From CBFHSF01 sp965661055 (GTDB taxonomy: Bacteria; Bacteroidota; Bacteroidia; Flavobacteriales; Schleiferiaceae): a stretch of 20,218 nt of DNA. Within the stretch, counting starts at the first letter, position 1; each line of letters starts with the position of its first letter. Location: contig CBFICS010000022.1 of NCBI GenBank assembly GCA_965661055.1, positions 1 through 20,218 on the forward strand, written 5' to 3'. A model generated the notes under the pieces. It did no database searches and was not told the DNA's origin. It saw only the letters and a program-made list of their open reading frames with translations. This document shows, piece by piece, positions 1 through 7,846 of the stretch. A program made the position numbers and the translations under genes.

Positions 1-82
1 AATAAAATTCTAAGATTTATTGGTAATTCCTTGTTTTCCTTAACTTTTAGACTATAATGGGGGCAATATTTAAAACATACGA

Positions 83-520
83 ATGGAAATTACCGTTTTT
101 AACAAAGAGAACTCTCCGAGTCAAAACGAAAAATCACAAATTGTAAACTTTCTTTACACCCATCTGGAAGAATATGGGGATAAAGCTCAAGACATTGAGA
201 AAGCCATAAACTATGCGCTAGAAGAATTTCAATCTTTTGGTGGAATGGTCTTGACGGCAAGAATTGAAGATAACATGGTAGGGGCGGCTGTTCTCAACCG
301 TACCGGAATGAACGGTTACATCCCCGAAAATATCCTAGTTTATTTGGCAGCCCATAATCAATACAGAGGGAAAGGGATTGGCAAAAACCTAATGGGAAAA
401 GCGATAGAATTATCAGAAGGAGATATTGCTCTTCACGTAGAAGCTAATAATCCTGCAAAACACCTTTATGAAAAAATGGGATTCTCCAATCCTTACCTAG
501 AAATGAGGCTAAAGAAATAA
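83..520 (+). CDS. GNAT-family N-acetyltransferase
   Basis: A 145-residue protein with the core GNAT fold. GNAT enzymes transfer an acetyl group from acetyl-CoA to an amine. Motif A, which binds the CoA pyrophosphate, is seen as QYRGKGIGK around residues 93-101. Motif B follows as VEANNPAKHLYEKMGF (119-134), with the usual asparagine and the Tyr-Glu-Lys-Met-Gly-Phe block. The substrate cannot be read from the sequence. The stop codon is 3 bases before the sodium:solute symporter gene, and a racemase-like gene follows, so the three probably form one transcript. An amino acid or related amine taken up by the symporter is a reasonable guess for the substrate, but only a guess. The first 82 bases of the window are AT-rich and hold weak promoter-like sequences, none convincing. 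Family assignment is firm; specific function is unknown. Confidence 0.88.
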   Translation: MEITVFNKENSPSQNEKSQIVNFLYTHLEEYGDKAQDIEKAINYALEEFQSFGGMVLTARIEDNMVGAAVLNRTGMNGYIPENILVYLAAHNQYRGKGIGKNLMGKAIELSEGDIALHVEANNPAKHLYEKMGFSNPYLEMRLKK

Positions 521-523
521 CCC

Positions 524-1963
524 ATGCACATCATTGACGCGTCAATTTTTATTGGTTATCTCATTTTTATGGTCGGCGTGGGCTTTTATTACCTGCGCAA
601 AAATAAATCAAAAGAAGATTATTTTGTAGGGGGCAGAACCATGGGGGCTGGTCATATTGGCCTTTCTGTAGTTGCCACTGACGTGGGAGGTGGATTTTCT
701 ATTGGGCTAGGAGGTCTTGGCTTTACTATGGGCATTTCTGGCAGCTGGATGCTTTTTACAGGTTTGTTGGGAGCATGGATAAGCGCAGTTTTTCTCATCC
801 CAAAAGTATACCCCATTGCAGCTAAAAAGAATTTCTTAACCTTTCCTCAAGTCCTCAAGCACTTTTACAATAAGAAAGTAGCCTTGTTAGCGGCTTTCAT
901 TTCCTTTATTGGGTATTTAGGATTTACCAGCTCACAAATTTTGGCAGGAGCCAAATTAGCAACGGCCACTTTTCCGTCCCTTTCACTTACCACTATGTTG
1001 GTTATTATGGGGGCCATCGCAGTGGGTTACACTGTAATTGGCGGGATAAAAGCGGTAATTTATACCGATACTATTCAATGGTCAATTCTTATGGCAGGAC
1101 TTCTCTTTGTGGGTCTCCCCATAGGATATCATAAAATAGGAGGGTGGGAGGCTATTGTAAATTCTCTACCGGCTGAGCATTTGACCTTTTCAAATATTAC
1201 GTGGACTCAAGCCCTGAATTGGTTTGTTACCATTGTCCCCATTTGGTTTGTCGGAATGACCCTGTATCAAAGAATTTTTGCCTGTAAAGATGAAAAGACA
1301 ACTCAGAAAGCATGGTTTATCGCTGGGCTTTTTGAATGGCCCATCATGGCTTTTCTTGGGGTAGTGTTAGGGATGTTCTCTCGGGTGGCTTTCAATACAG
1401 GAATGTTTACCGAATATGGATTTGCACCAGGAGTTGACTTTGATCCTGAGCTAGGCCTCCCCATGCTGTTGAACCACATTTTACCCGTTGGACTCATGGG
1501 ACTCATGATGTCGGCTTACTTTTCGGCCATCATGTCTACTGCCGATAGCTGCTTAATGGCAGCTTCTGGAAATTTCACTTCCGACATTTTAGGCAAATTA
1601 TCGCTTAAGAGAAAGTGGGAAGAAATAGCGCTTTCGCAGCGTGTAACTTTTGCCGTGGGTGCAGTGGCAATAATTATTGCCACTTTTATGACCGATGTTC
1701 TTGAATTAATGTTGTACTCTTACGCATTCATGGTAAGCGGACTCCTCGTTCCTGTATTGGCGACTTTGACATTCAAGAATCCTTCATCACTGGCGGCTAT
1801 GGTTTCTATGATTGCGGGTGGAACTACTACTTTGTTCCTCATTTTATTTGAAACGGATTTGCCATACTCCCTCGATGCAAATATTTTTGGTATTTCTGTA
1901 TCATTCCTGTCCTTTGCCCTTATCCAAACTATTGAACAAAAAAGAAAACTATGGCTGAATTAA
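524..1963 (+). CDS. Sodium:solute symporter (SSS family)
   Basis: A 479-residue, very hydrophobic inner-membrane protein with about a dozen predicted membrane segments along its whole length. It matches the sodium:solute symporter family, which couples solute import to the sodium gradient. The family signature is visible at residues 168-185: GYTVIGGIKAVIYTDTIQ. The early block EDYFVGGRTMG (31-41) and the small-residue-rich segment after it are also typical of the first membrane helices. Family members carry proline, pantothenate, sugars, sialic acids or other solutes, and this sequence does not decide which. The gene starts 3 bases after the GNAT gene, and its last 13 bases overlap the start of the racemase-like gene, so translational coupling is likely. 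That link suggests an amino-acid-like substrate, which is inference. Confidence 0.92.
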   Translation: MHIIDASIFIGYLIFMVGVGFYYLRKNKSKEDYFVGGRTMGAGHIGLSVVATDVGGGFSIGLGGLGFTMGISGSWMLFTGLLGAWISAVFLIPKVYPIAAKKNFLTFPQVLKHFYNKKVALLAAFISFIGYLGFTSSQILAGAKLATATFPSLSLTTMLVIMGAIAVGYTVIGGIKAVIYTDTIQWSILMAGLLFVGLPIGYHKIGGWEAIVNSLPAEHLTFSNITWTQALNWFVTIVPIWFVGMTLYQRIFACKDEKTTQKAWFIAGLFEWPIMAFLGVVLGMFSRVAFNTGMFTEYGFAPGVDFDPELGLPMLLNHILPVGLMGLMMSAYFSAIMSTADSCLMAASGNFTSDILGKLSLKRKWEEIALSQRVTFAVGAVAIIIATFMTDVLELMLYSYAFMVSGLLVPVLATLTFKNPSSLAAMVSMIAGGTTTLFLILFETDLPYSLDANIFGISVSFLSFALIQTIEQKRKLWLN

Positions 1964-3048
1964 TCATTCACTCACAAAAGATAAAAGACAATATTAAAAC
2001 ACTCAGTGATTTCTTTTTAGAAAATAAAATTGAGTGGAGTTTGATAACCAAGGTGTTTTCTGGTGATAAGGAGTTTTTAAAAAATGTCTTGACAAAAGAT
2101 GTTATTGCTAATATCAACTCTGTAGGTGACTCAAGGCTTAGCAGCTTAAAGAACCTAAAAGAGGTCGATCCTGAGATGAAAACCATTTACATAAAACCCC
2201 CTGCCAAGATTTATGCAGAAGAGGTGGTTGAATTTGCAGATATATCTTTGAATTCGTCCTTTGATACCATTGTTGAGCTCAACGAAGTAGCAAAGCGCAA
2301 GAAGGTAATTCACAAAATCATCATTATGATAGAGCTAGGTGAATTGCGAGAAGGGGTTAATAGAGATGATATTATTGACTTTTATGAAAAGGTGTTTAAC
2401 CTTTCTAATATTTACGTAATTGGCATAGGTTCAAACTTAGGATGCATGTATGGTGTAGAGCCTAATTACGATAAACTACTTCAATTATCGTTGTTTAAAG
2501 AGTTGATTTCCGCCAAGTTCAATAAAAAACTAGAATTGGTGAGCGGGGGTACATCTATAACACTTCCCCTGGTAAGATCTCAGAATATTCCAAAAGATAT
2601 CAATCACTTTAGGGTAGGAGAAGCAGCGTTTTTTGGAACCTCACCCTTAACCAATGAGCCCTTTGAATCGTTGCATACCGATACTTTTGAGTTTTCTGCC
2701 AATATCATTGAATTAGAAGTAAAGAAGAGAGTCCCGGAAGGCAATATCTCAGAAGCAAACATCGGGCATACGGCTCAGTACGATGAAGAAAATACAACCG
2801 AGGTTACTCAAAAAGCCATCCTAGACTTCGGACTTTTAGACGTTGAGCAAGCAGACCTTACCGCGGTAGATAAAGGCCTTAGTTTTGTGGGTATAACTTC
2901 TGATATGATAGTTATAGACTTAGGAGACAATAAAAATCCCGACGGTACCACCAAATATAAACTTGGTGATCAAATTCATTTTATTCCAAGCTATATGGGA
3001 GTGGCCAGGTTGTTAAATTCCAAATTTATAGCGAAGAAGTATCTATAA
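1951..3048 (+). CDS. Alanine/ornithine racemase-like PLP-dependent enzyme
   Basis: A 365-residue protein of the fold-III PLP enzymes (alanine racemase N-terminal barrel), closest in appearance to the alanine/ornithine racemase group. Lys34 in SLITKVFSGD sits where the PLP-binding lysine is expected. IELGELREGV (about 127-136) resembles the conserved block ending in an arginine-glycine motif. SGGTSITLP and FRVGEAAFFG match the phosphate-binding end of the barrel. The C-terminal part contains IGHTAQYDEENTTEVTQKA and a beta-rich region. These enzymes interconvert L- and D-amino acids. The start overlaps the symporter's end by 13 bases. Because it is co-transcribed with a transporter and an acetyltransferase, it more likely serves amino-acid use or salvage than cell-wall D-alanine supply. 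The substrate is not known. It may not be a housekeeping Alr, which is usually fused to or placed near murF in this phylum. Confidence 0.8.
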   Translation: MAELIIHSQKIKDNIKTLSDFFLENKIEWSLITKVFSGDKEFLKNVLTKDVIANINSVGDSRLSSLKNLKEVDPEMKTIYIKPPAKIYAEEVVEFADISLNSSFDTIVELNEVAKRKKVIHKIIIMIELGELREGVNRDDIIDFYEKVFNLSNIYVIGIGSNLGCMYGVEPNYDKLLQLSLFKELISAKFNKKLELVSGGTSITLPLVRSQNIPKDINHFRVGEAAFFGTSPLTNEPFESLHTDTFEFSANIIELEVKKRVPEGNISEANIGHTAQYDEENTTEVTQKAILDFGLLDVEQADLTAVDKGLSFVGITSDMIVIDLGDNKNPDGTTKYKLGDQIHFIPSYMGVARLLNSKFIAKKYL

Positions 3049-3071
3049 AGCCCGCAGGTTTATTTTTTATA

Positions 3072-3094
3072 CCCGCAAGTTGCAAACTTGCGGG
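3072..3094. repeat. Perfect 10-bp palindrome between convergent genes (terminator-like or REP-like)
   Basis: CCCGCAAGTT, a 3-base spacer, then AACTTGCGGG form a perfect GC-rich hairpin in the 57-base gap between the convergent racemase and rimO genes. Neither strand shows a proper U-tract directly after the stem. The plus strand has only a short TTTTATAAT 8 bases on, and the minus strand continues A-rich. It may still work as a bidirectional terminator. A near copy of the left arm, CCCGCAGGTT, lies at 3051-3060. That suggests either an alternative fold or a dispersed REP-like palindrome. Confidence 0.7.
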
Positions 3095-3105
3095 AGTAGA
3101 GAGTT

Positions 3106-4419
3106 TTATAATACTTTGGCAAAAAGATCGTAGTCTTCAGCATCTACAATTTCCACGTTTACAAAATCACCTGGGCTTAGGTAAACGTCTTCTGCAGGAA
3201 TCCTTACTTCATTGTCTACATCAGGTGAGTCAAACTCCGTGCGTCCAATCCAATCAGAACCGTCTTTTCTATCTATTAATACCCTTAGCTTTTGTCCGAT
3301 AAATTTTTGATTGAGTTCATTAGAAATCTCTCGTTGTAAAGACATGATTTCTTCTGCTCTAAAGTGTTTTTCTTCTTCAGGCACATCGTCTTCAAGATTA
3401 TAGGCATGCGTGTTTTCTTCATGCGAATAGGTAAATACTCCTAATCTTTCAAATTTTTGTTCTTCAACCCAATTTCTAAGAATTTCAAAATCTTCTTGCG
3501 TTTCTCCAGGGTATCCAACAATTAAAGTAGTACGGATAGTAATTCCGGGAACTTCAGCTCTGATTTTTGCAAGCAGAGCATCGGTCTTTTCTTTGGTGGT
3601 ACCTCTTCTCATAGACTTTAACACATCGTCTGCAATGTGTTGAAGCGGAATGTCAATATAGGTACAAACCTTTTCTTCGGTTCTAATAACTTCTAAAACA
3701 TCTTCTGGAAATCCAGTAGGGAAGAGGTAATGTAAGCGTATCCATTCAATACCTTCTACCTTTACCAATTCTTTTAAAAGATCAGCTAAAGCTCTTTTCT
3801 TATAAAGATCAAGTCCGTAGTAAGTAAGGTCTTGTGCAATAAGTATTAATTCTTTAACTCCTTTTTTGGCTAATTTCTTCGACTCTTCTACCAAATTTTC
3901 AATCGGCGTAGACTTATGTCCACCGCGCATTAAAGGAATAGCACAAAATGAACAAGGTCTATCACAACCTTCAGAAATCTTTAAATAGGCGTAGTGCTGT
4001 GGTGTGGTAGTCAGTCTTTCACCCACCAATTCATGCTTGTAATCTGCACCTAAAGCTTTTAATAATTTCGGAAGTTCACGCGTACCAAAATACTCGTCAA
4101 TATTCGGAATTTCTTTTTGTAAATCGGGTTTGTAGCGTTCTGATAAACATCCGGTAACAAATACCTGATCAACCATTCCTCTTTCTTTCTTTTCAGCGTA
4201 TTGAAGAATGGTGTTAATTGACTCTTCCTTAGCATTGTCAATAAACCCACAAGTATTTATGACAATGATATTCCCTTCGTCTTTGGTGGGAGCATCATGA
4301 GTCACCTCTTTGCCATTGGCCTTGAGTTGCCCCATTAAAACCTCAGAGTCATAGATGTTTTTTGAACATCCTAGGGTAACTACATTAATGCTATTTTTCT
4401 TGGTGCTTTTAGTACGCAT
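3106..4419 (-). CDS. rimO: Ribosomal protein S12 methylthiotransferase RimO
   Basis: A 437-residue radical-SAM methylthiotransferase. RimO adds a methylthio group to a conserved aspartate of ribosomal protein S12 in the cytoplasm. The N-terminal UPF0004 domain begins VVTLGCSKNIYDSEVL, the form typical of RimO rather than MiaB, with the three cysteines of the first iron-sulfur cluster at about C18, C57 and C91. The radical-SAM cluster motif is C152-x3-C156-x2-C159 (GCDRPCSFCAIP). A TRAM domain occupies the last 60 or so residues. Length is normal for the family. The gene lies 19 bases downstream of ftsY on the same strand, so the two are probably co-transcribed. No oddities are seen. MiaB is the main alternative and is less likely given the N-terminal motif. 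Confidence 0.95.
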   Translation of the reverse strand: MRTKSTKKNSINVVTLGCSKNIYDSEVLMGQLKANGKEVTHDAPTKDEGNIIVINTCGFIDNAKEESINTILQYAEKKERGMVDQVFVTGCLSERYKPDLQKEIPNIDEYFGTRELPKLLKALGADYKHELVGERLTTTPQHYAYLKISEGCDRPCSFCAIPLMRGGHKSTPIENLVEESKKLAKKGVKELILIAQDLTYYGLDLYKKRALADLLKELVKVEGIEWIRLHYLFPTGFPEDVLEVIRTEEKVCTYIDIPLQHIADDVLKSMRRGTTKEKTDALLAKIRAEVPGITIRTTLIVGYPGETQEDFEILRNWVEEQKFERLGVFTYSHEENTHAYNLEDDVPEEEKHFRAEEIMSLQREISNELNQKFIGQKLRVLIDRKDGSDWIGRTEFDSPDVDNEVRIPAEDVYLSPGDFVNVEIVDAEDYDLFAKVL

Positions 4420-4438
4420 ATAATCTTTTCAGCCAATA

Positions 4439-5395
4439 TTATTTAAAGAAAGAGTCTACAAACTCATGAGAGTTAAATACCTGAAGGTCATCAATACCTT
4501 CACCCACCCCGATGTATTTTACAGGGATTTTAAAATGGTCGCTAATACCAATAACCACTCCACCTTTTGCCGTTCCGTCTAACTTGGTTATGGCTAGCGA
4601 AGTCACTTCGGTAGCTTTGGTGAATTGTCTTGCTTGCTCCATGGCGTTTTGCCCTGTACTACCGTCTAAAACTAGCATTACCTCATGAGGGGCATCAGGT
4701 ATTACCTTTTGCATTACTCGCTTAATTTTAGAAAGTTCATTCATCAAATTCACCTTGTTGTGAAGTCTTCCTGCAGTATCTATGATGGCTACATCTGCAT
4801 TTTGGGCAACCGCAGATTGTAAGGTGTCAAATGCAACCGAAGCCGGATCTGCTCCCATAGGTTGTTTTACGATGGGCACACCCACTCTTTCACTCCAAAC
4901 GGATAATTGATCTACTGCTGCTGCTCTAAAGGTATCTGCAGCCCCCATAATCACTTTATATCCTCGTTTTTTAAATTGAGAAGATAGCTTACCAATGGTG
5001 GTGGTTTTTCCAGCTCCATTTACCCCAACTACCATGATTACATGAGGTTTGTTTCCGATGGGAAGAGAAAATTCTGAAACCTCTTCGTTCGCTTCATTTT
5101 CTGAAAGCAGTCCTGCGATTTCTTCTCTTAAAATTTTATTTAGTTCTGAGGTACCTAGGTATTTGTCCTTGGCGACTCTCTCTTCTATGCGCTCAATAAT
5201 TTTCACCGTGGTTTCAACACCGACATCTGATGTGATTAATACTTCTTCTAGATTGTCTAAAACCTCTGCATCTACAGTAGTTTTACCGGCTACAGCGCGA
5301 CCTAACTTAGAGAAAACACTTTCTTTAGTTTTTTCTAACCCCTTGTCTAAGGTTTCTTTTTTGTCTGATGAAAAAAATCGTTTGAATACACTCAT
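4439..5395 (-). CDS. ftsY: Signal recognition particle receptor FtsY
   Basis: A 318-residue SRP-GTPase, the receptor that brings ribosome-SRP complexes to the inner membrane and the Sec translocon. After a short charged N-terminus with little of the acidic A domain, an NG pair follows: the helical N domain spans about 15-100 and the G domain about 115-318. The G1 P-loop is GVNGAGKT (124-131). DTFRAAA (154-160), DTAGR (206-210), TKLD (270-273) and the closing GVGEGIDDL (296-304) are all present. The last of these and the short N-terminus identify FtsY rather than Ffh, which would carry an M domain. A short A domain is common in Bacteroidota. The gene precedes rimO by 19 bases. Confidence 0.96.
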   Translation of the reverse strand: MSVFKRFFSSDKKETLDKGLEKTKESVFSKLGRAVAGKTTVDAEVLDNLEEVLITSDVGVETTVKIIERIEERVAKDKYLGTSELNKILREEIAGLLSENEANEEVSEFSLPIGNKPHVIMVVGVNGAGKTTTIGKLSSQFKKRGYKVIMGAADTFRAAAVDQLSVWSERVGVPIVKQPMGADPASVAFDTLQSAVAQNADVAIIDTAGRLHNKVNLMNELSKIKRVMQKVIPDAPHEVMLVLDGSTGQNAMEQARQFTKATEVTSLAITKLDGTAKGGVVIGISDHFKIPVKYIGVGEGIDDLQVFNSHEFVDSFFK

Positions 5396-5413
5396 GATTC
5401 GGAAAATTGGACC

Positions 5414-5421
5414 GCAAAGGT
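5414..5421 (-). promoter_or_regulatory. Possible -7 box for ftsY-rimO
   Basis: On the minus strand this reads GACCTTTG, one mismatch from the Bacteroidota -7 consensus TAnnTTTG, and lies 18 bases before the ftsY start. No clear -33 TTTG is found at the usual spacing, so support is weak. Confidence 0.3.
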
Positions 5422-5490
5422 CGTAAAAAAGAGGGAATTAACTTTATCTTTTTATGGTCTTATGGAATTCAAAGGGGAAGGGTAAAAAAC

Positions 5491-5524
5491 AAAAAGCGCA
5501 ATCACAGGGATGATTGCGCTTTTT
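5491..5524 (-). terminator. Intrinsic terminator after the PEBP gene
   Basis: A perfect 14-bp stem (AAAAAGCGCAATCA paired with TGATTGCGCTTTTT) around a 6-base loop. On the minus strand it runs into TTTTTGTTTTTT, a good U-tract. It sits 29 bases beyond the PEBP stop codon, so it ends the 8247-to-5554 operon before the ftsY promoter region. Confidence 0.9.
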
Positions 5525-5553
5525 ATTACGGTACTTATTTAGAAATGTGATAA

Positions 5554-6096
5554 TTACCTCTCGTAATAAGCGATGATAGAAGCCTTCGCTAAGGCTTTTG
5601 CATTGACGTTAAATCCTACAATAGCCGGATTAATTTCAGAATTTAATCCAAGAGAACTTACGGGCAGTGCATAAACGGTAATGATGTAGGCGTGTTTTCC
5701 GTCTCCCTTTGGTGGACATGGTCCACCGTAACCGGGTTTGCCATAATCTGTATTGCTTTGAATGGCACCTGTGGGCACGTACTTGATAAAACCACTTCCC
5801 GCACCTTCTCTCAGTTCGTTTACATCGGCGGGAATATCAAACATTACCCAATGCCAAAAACCACTTCCTGTAGGAGCATCTGGATCGTACATCATAATGG
5901 CAAAACTCTTCGTTCCTTCAGGAGCATTTTTCCAGGAAAGTTGGGGTGACATGTTTTTTCCTGAGCATCCAAAACCGTCGTATTCCTCATTTTGAGTGGC
6001 TTGACCTTCTAGGGTGCTGCTGGTTAATGTAAATGTTTGCGCAGACATTGAAAATCCCGCGAAAGCGGCGAAAAAAAGTATGGCTATGTGTTTCAT
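5554..6096 (-). CDS. Secreted YbhB/YbcL-type PEBP-family protein
   Basis: A phosphatidylethanolamine-binding-protein (PEBP/RKIP-like) family member of the bacterial YbhB/YbcL type. The family pocket is visible as DPDAPTGSGFWHWVMFDIP and later GYGGPCPPKGDGKHAYIITVYAL, which supply the ligand-binding aspartate, histidine and proline residues. The reading frame is open from an ATG at 6117, but the ATG at 6096 gives a clean signal peptide (MKHIAILFFAAFAGFSMSAQ), so the shorter 180-residue form is preferred. The mature protein should be periplasmic or secreted. Bacterial members have been proposed to bind small anions or phospholipid head groups or to inhibit proteases, and none of these can be assigned here. 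It is the last gene of its transcript, with an intrinsic terminator just after it. Confidence 0.9.
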   Translation of the reverse strand: MKHIAILFFAAFAGFSMSAQTFTLTSSTLEGQATQNEEYDGFGCSGKNMSPQLSWKNAPEGTKSFAIMMYDPDAPTGSGFWHWVMFDIPADVNELREGAGSGFIKYVPTGAIQSNTDYGKPGYGGPCPPKGDGKHAYIITVYALPVSSLGLNSEINPAIVGFNVNAKALAKASIIAYYER

Positions 6097-6150
6097 AAAT
6101 TTAATTTTGATGGACATTGATTAAAGATAAAAAACAATTGTTGACCGGGG

Positions 6151-6525
6151 TTATTTTACCCAAGAATATCCCGCGAAAGCGAGTAGACCCCCAATAACAA
6201 TGGACCCTAAAGAATAAAGGGTACCTTGAAGGTATAGTTGGTTCTGAAACATTTCCATGGTTTCAAAAGAGAAGGTAGAAAAGGTGGTGAACGATCCTAA
6301 AAATCCGGTGGCGAAAAAGAACTTGTAATGTTCAGGGTAGTGTTCATTTTGAAGAAAAAATCCAAAAACAACCCCCAAGAGAAAACTGCCCACCAGGTTA
6401 ACGGCTAGCGTAGCCCACGGAAATTGAGTAAGTCCCCATTTCACAAACCCATAACCTAGAGAATATCGGCCAATACTTCCTAAGAAGCCTCCGAGACCAA
6501 TAACTAACAGGGTTTGAATATTCAT
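6151..6525 (-). CDS. crcB: Fluoride ion channel CrcB/Fluc
   Basis: A 124-residue protein with four membrane segments, the usual length for a CrcB/Fluc subunit, which works as a dual-topology dimer exporting fluoride. Family marks are GGFLGSIGRYSLG (12-24, with the conserved Arg20), the NLVGSFLLG block with Asn43, and GFLGSFTTFSTFSFE (74-88), which holds the phenylalanines and threonine/serine residues lining the pore and the sodium site. Its start codon directly abuts the stop codon of the upstream glycosyltransferase gene with no spacing, so translation is probably coupled. No fluoride riboswitch is seen before it, so expression appears to follow the operon rather than fluoride. Confidence 0.95.
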   Translation of the reverse strand: MNIQTLLVIGLGGFLGSIGRYSLGYGFVKWGLTQFPWATLAVNLVGSFLLGVVFGFFLQNEHYPEHYKFFFATGFLGSFTTFSTFSFETMEMFQNQLYLQGTLYSLGSIVIGGLLAFAGYSWVK

Positions 6526-7248
6526 TTATTTTGAGAAGATATTGTATTTGAGAATACAATATATGGCTCTAAATCCGTCTTTCCAACCAATTTTCTTTCC
6601 TTCTTCGTAGGTTCTGCCGTAATAAGATATACCCACTTCATAGATGCGAATGTTCGGAATTCTTGAAATCTTAGCGGTAATTTCTGGCTCAAACCCAAAT
6701 CGGTTTTCTACCAAACGAATTTTTTGAATGGTTTCTGTTTTGAAAACTTTATAACAAGTTTCCATGTCGGTTAAATTCAAGTTTGAAAGCATGTTAGACA
6801 AGAAGGTCAAAAACTTGTTGCCTATGGTATGCCAGAAAAACAGAACCCTGTGTGGATTTCCTCCCATGAATCGTGAGCCGTAAACTACATCTGCCTCACC
6901 GCCAATAATAGGTTTTAAAAGAAGGTGATACTCTTGTGGATCGTATTCTAAATCAGCATCTTGAATTACCAAGTATTCACCCGTAGCCTTTGAGATGCCC
7001 GTGTGTAGAGCGGCCCCTTTACCCATGTTTACCTCATGCTGGTAAAATTGAATATTCATTTGAGGATGATCAGCCATGTACTTTTCAATCGCTTCTACTG
7101 AATTATCTGTACTGCAATCATTTACAAGAATTAATTCTTTGGTAATACCATTGGGAAGGGTTACTTCATCAATTTTGTCTAAAATCAAATGGATGGTTGG
7201 ACCTTCGTTATAAACTGGGATTACAATTGACAGTTTAGAAATATACAT
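6526..7248 (-). CDS. GT2 glycosyltransferase, dolichol-phosphate-mannose-synthase-like
   Basis: A 240-residue family 2 glycosyltransferase of GT-A fold. SIVIPVYNEGPTI (7-19), VNDCSTDNS (42-50) and the metal-binding DAD at 97-99 in VIQDADLEYDP are the nucleotide-sugar and divalent-metal binding elements. The QDADLEYDP form and compact length resemble the DPM1-like subgroup, which moves a sugar from a nucleotide donor onto a polyprenyl phosphate. There is no C-terminal membrane-helix domain, so this would be the soluble type acting at the inner leaflet. Acceptor and sugar cannot be read. It sits 29 bases after the 5-formyltetrahydrofolate cyclo-ligase gene and abuts crcB. Confidence 0.88.
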   Translation of the reverse strand: MYISKLSIVIPVYNEGPTIHLILDKIDEVTLPNGITKELILVNDCSTDNSVEAIEKYMADHPQMNIQFYQHEVNMGKGAALHTGISKATGEYLVIQDADLEYDPQEYHLLLKPIIGGEADVVYGSRFMGGNPHRVLFFWHTIGNKFLTFLSNMLSNLNLTDMETCYKVFKTETIQKIRLVENRFGFEPEITAKISRIPNIRIYEVGISYYGRTYEEGKKIGWKDGFRAIYCILKYNIFSK

Positions 7249-7277
7249 GTGCTGAAATTTTGAACGGCAAATGTAAT

Positions 7278-7846
7278 TTAAATTTTAATAAATGAATGCC
7301 ATTTAGACTCGGTACAAGCATGATTTACGGGTATGTCAAATTCTTCAACAGGGAATTCTCTATGACAAAATGATTCAAATTGCCAAGCTACTTTGGTAAC
7401 TCTACCTTCTACTGTTTCAAAAAACATATCGTAAAATCCACCGCCATACCCAAGTCTAAATCCTTGGTTGTCTATGGCTAAGCAGGGGGTGATTACCAGG
7501 TCAATGGTTGACTTTGGAGTAGGGGGAAGGGTTCCGCTGGGCTGGGCAATGCCAAAAAACTCTTCAGTTAATTGCTCTAAAGAGGTTATTTGAACAGGTT
7601 CCATAATGGTTTTTCCGTTTTNNNNNNNNNNGAGAGGTTTCTAGCTAACAATTCAATAATTAGCAAGTGGGTGTCTGGTTCACCTTTAGCACTGAAAAAA
7701 GTGAAAATATGTTGAATTTCACGATGGTCGTCTAGATAATCGTAAAATCGCTTATTCCTTGAAAAAATACCGTCTGCTCTTTCTTCGTGAAGAATATGAC
7801 TTCTTTCTTCTAAAAGATTTTTGCGAATTTGGGTTTTGGTCATCAT
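7278..7846 (-). CDS. 5-formyltetrahydrofolate cyclo-ligase, interrupted by an assembly gap
   Basis: Two reading-frame pieces belong to one gene. The N-terminal piece starts at 7846 and runs MMTKTQIRKNLLEERSHI to LLIIELLARNL. The C-terminal piece reads NGKTIMEPVQITSLEQL onward and ends at 7278. Together they match the 5-FTHF cyclo-ligase family, which converts 5-formyltetrahydrofolate to 5,10-methenyltetrahydrofolate using ATP. The family motif RLGYGGGFYD lies in the second piece. A run of ten Ns (7622-7631) separates them and the frames are out of step, so the ten Ns cannot be the true length. The true length should be 11 bases plus a multiple of 3. From the family's usual length of about 190 residues, roughly 8-12 residues may be hidden. 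The start overlaps the META gene's stop (ATGA). The apparent ATG at 7604 is internal. Confidence 0.85.
7622..7631. other. Assembly gap (10 Ns)
   Basis: Ten unknown bases inside the 5-formyltetrahydrofolate cyclo-ligase gene. This looks like a scaffolding placeholder rather than a measured distance, because it breaks the reading frame between two otherwise intact gene halves. Confidence 0.98.

Noticed and set aside
5049..5426. 125-codon plus-strand frame
   Set aside because: Antisense to ftsY, which has full GTPase motifs. Serine-rich shadow translation.
7602..7604. ATG as start of a separate 108-residue protein
   Set aside because: Homology continues upstream (NGKTIMEPVQ) into the N gap, and the N-terminal half of the same enzyme lies on the other side.
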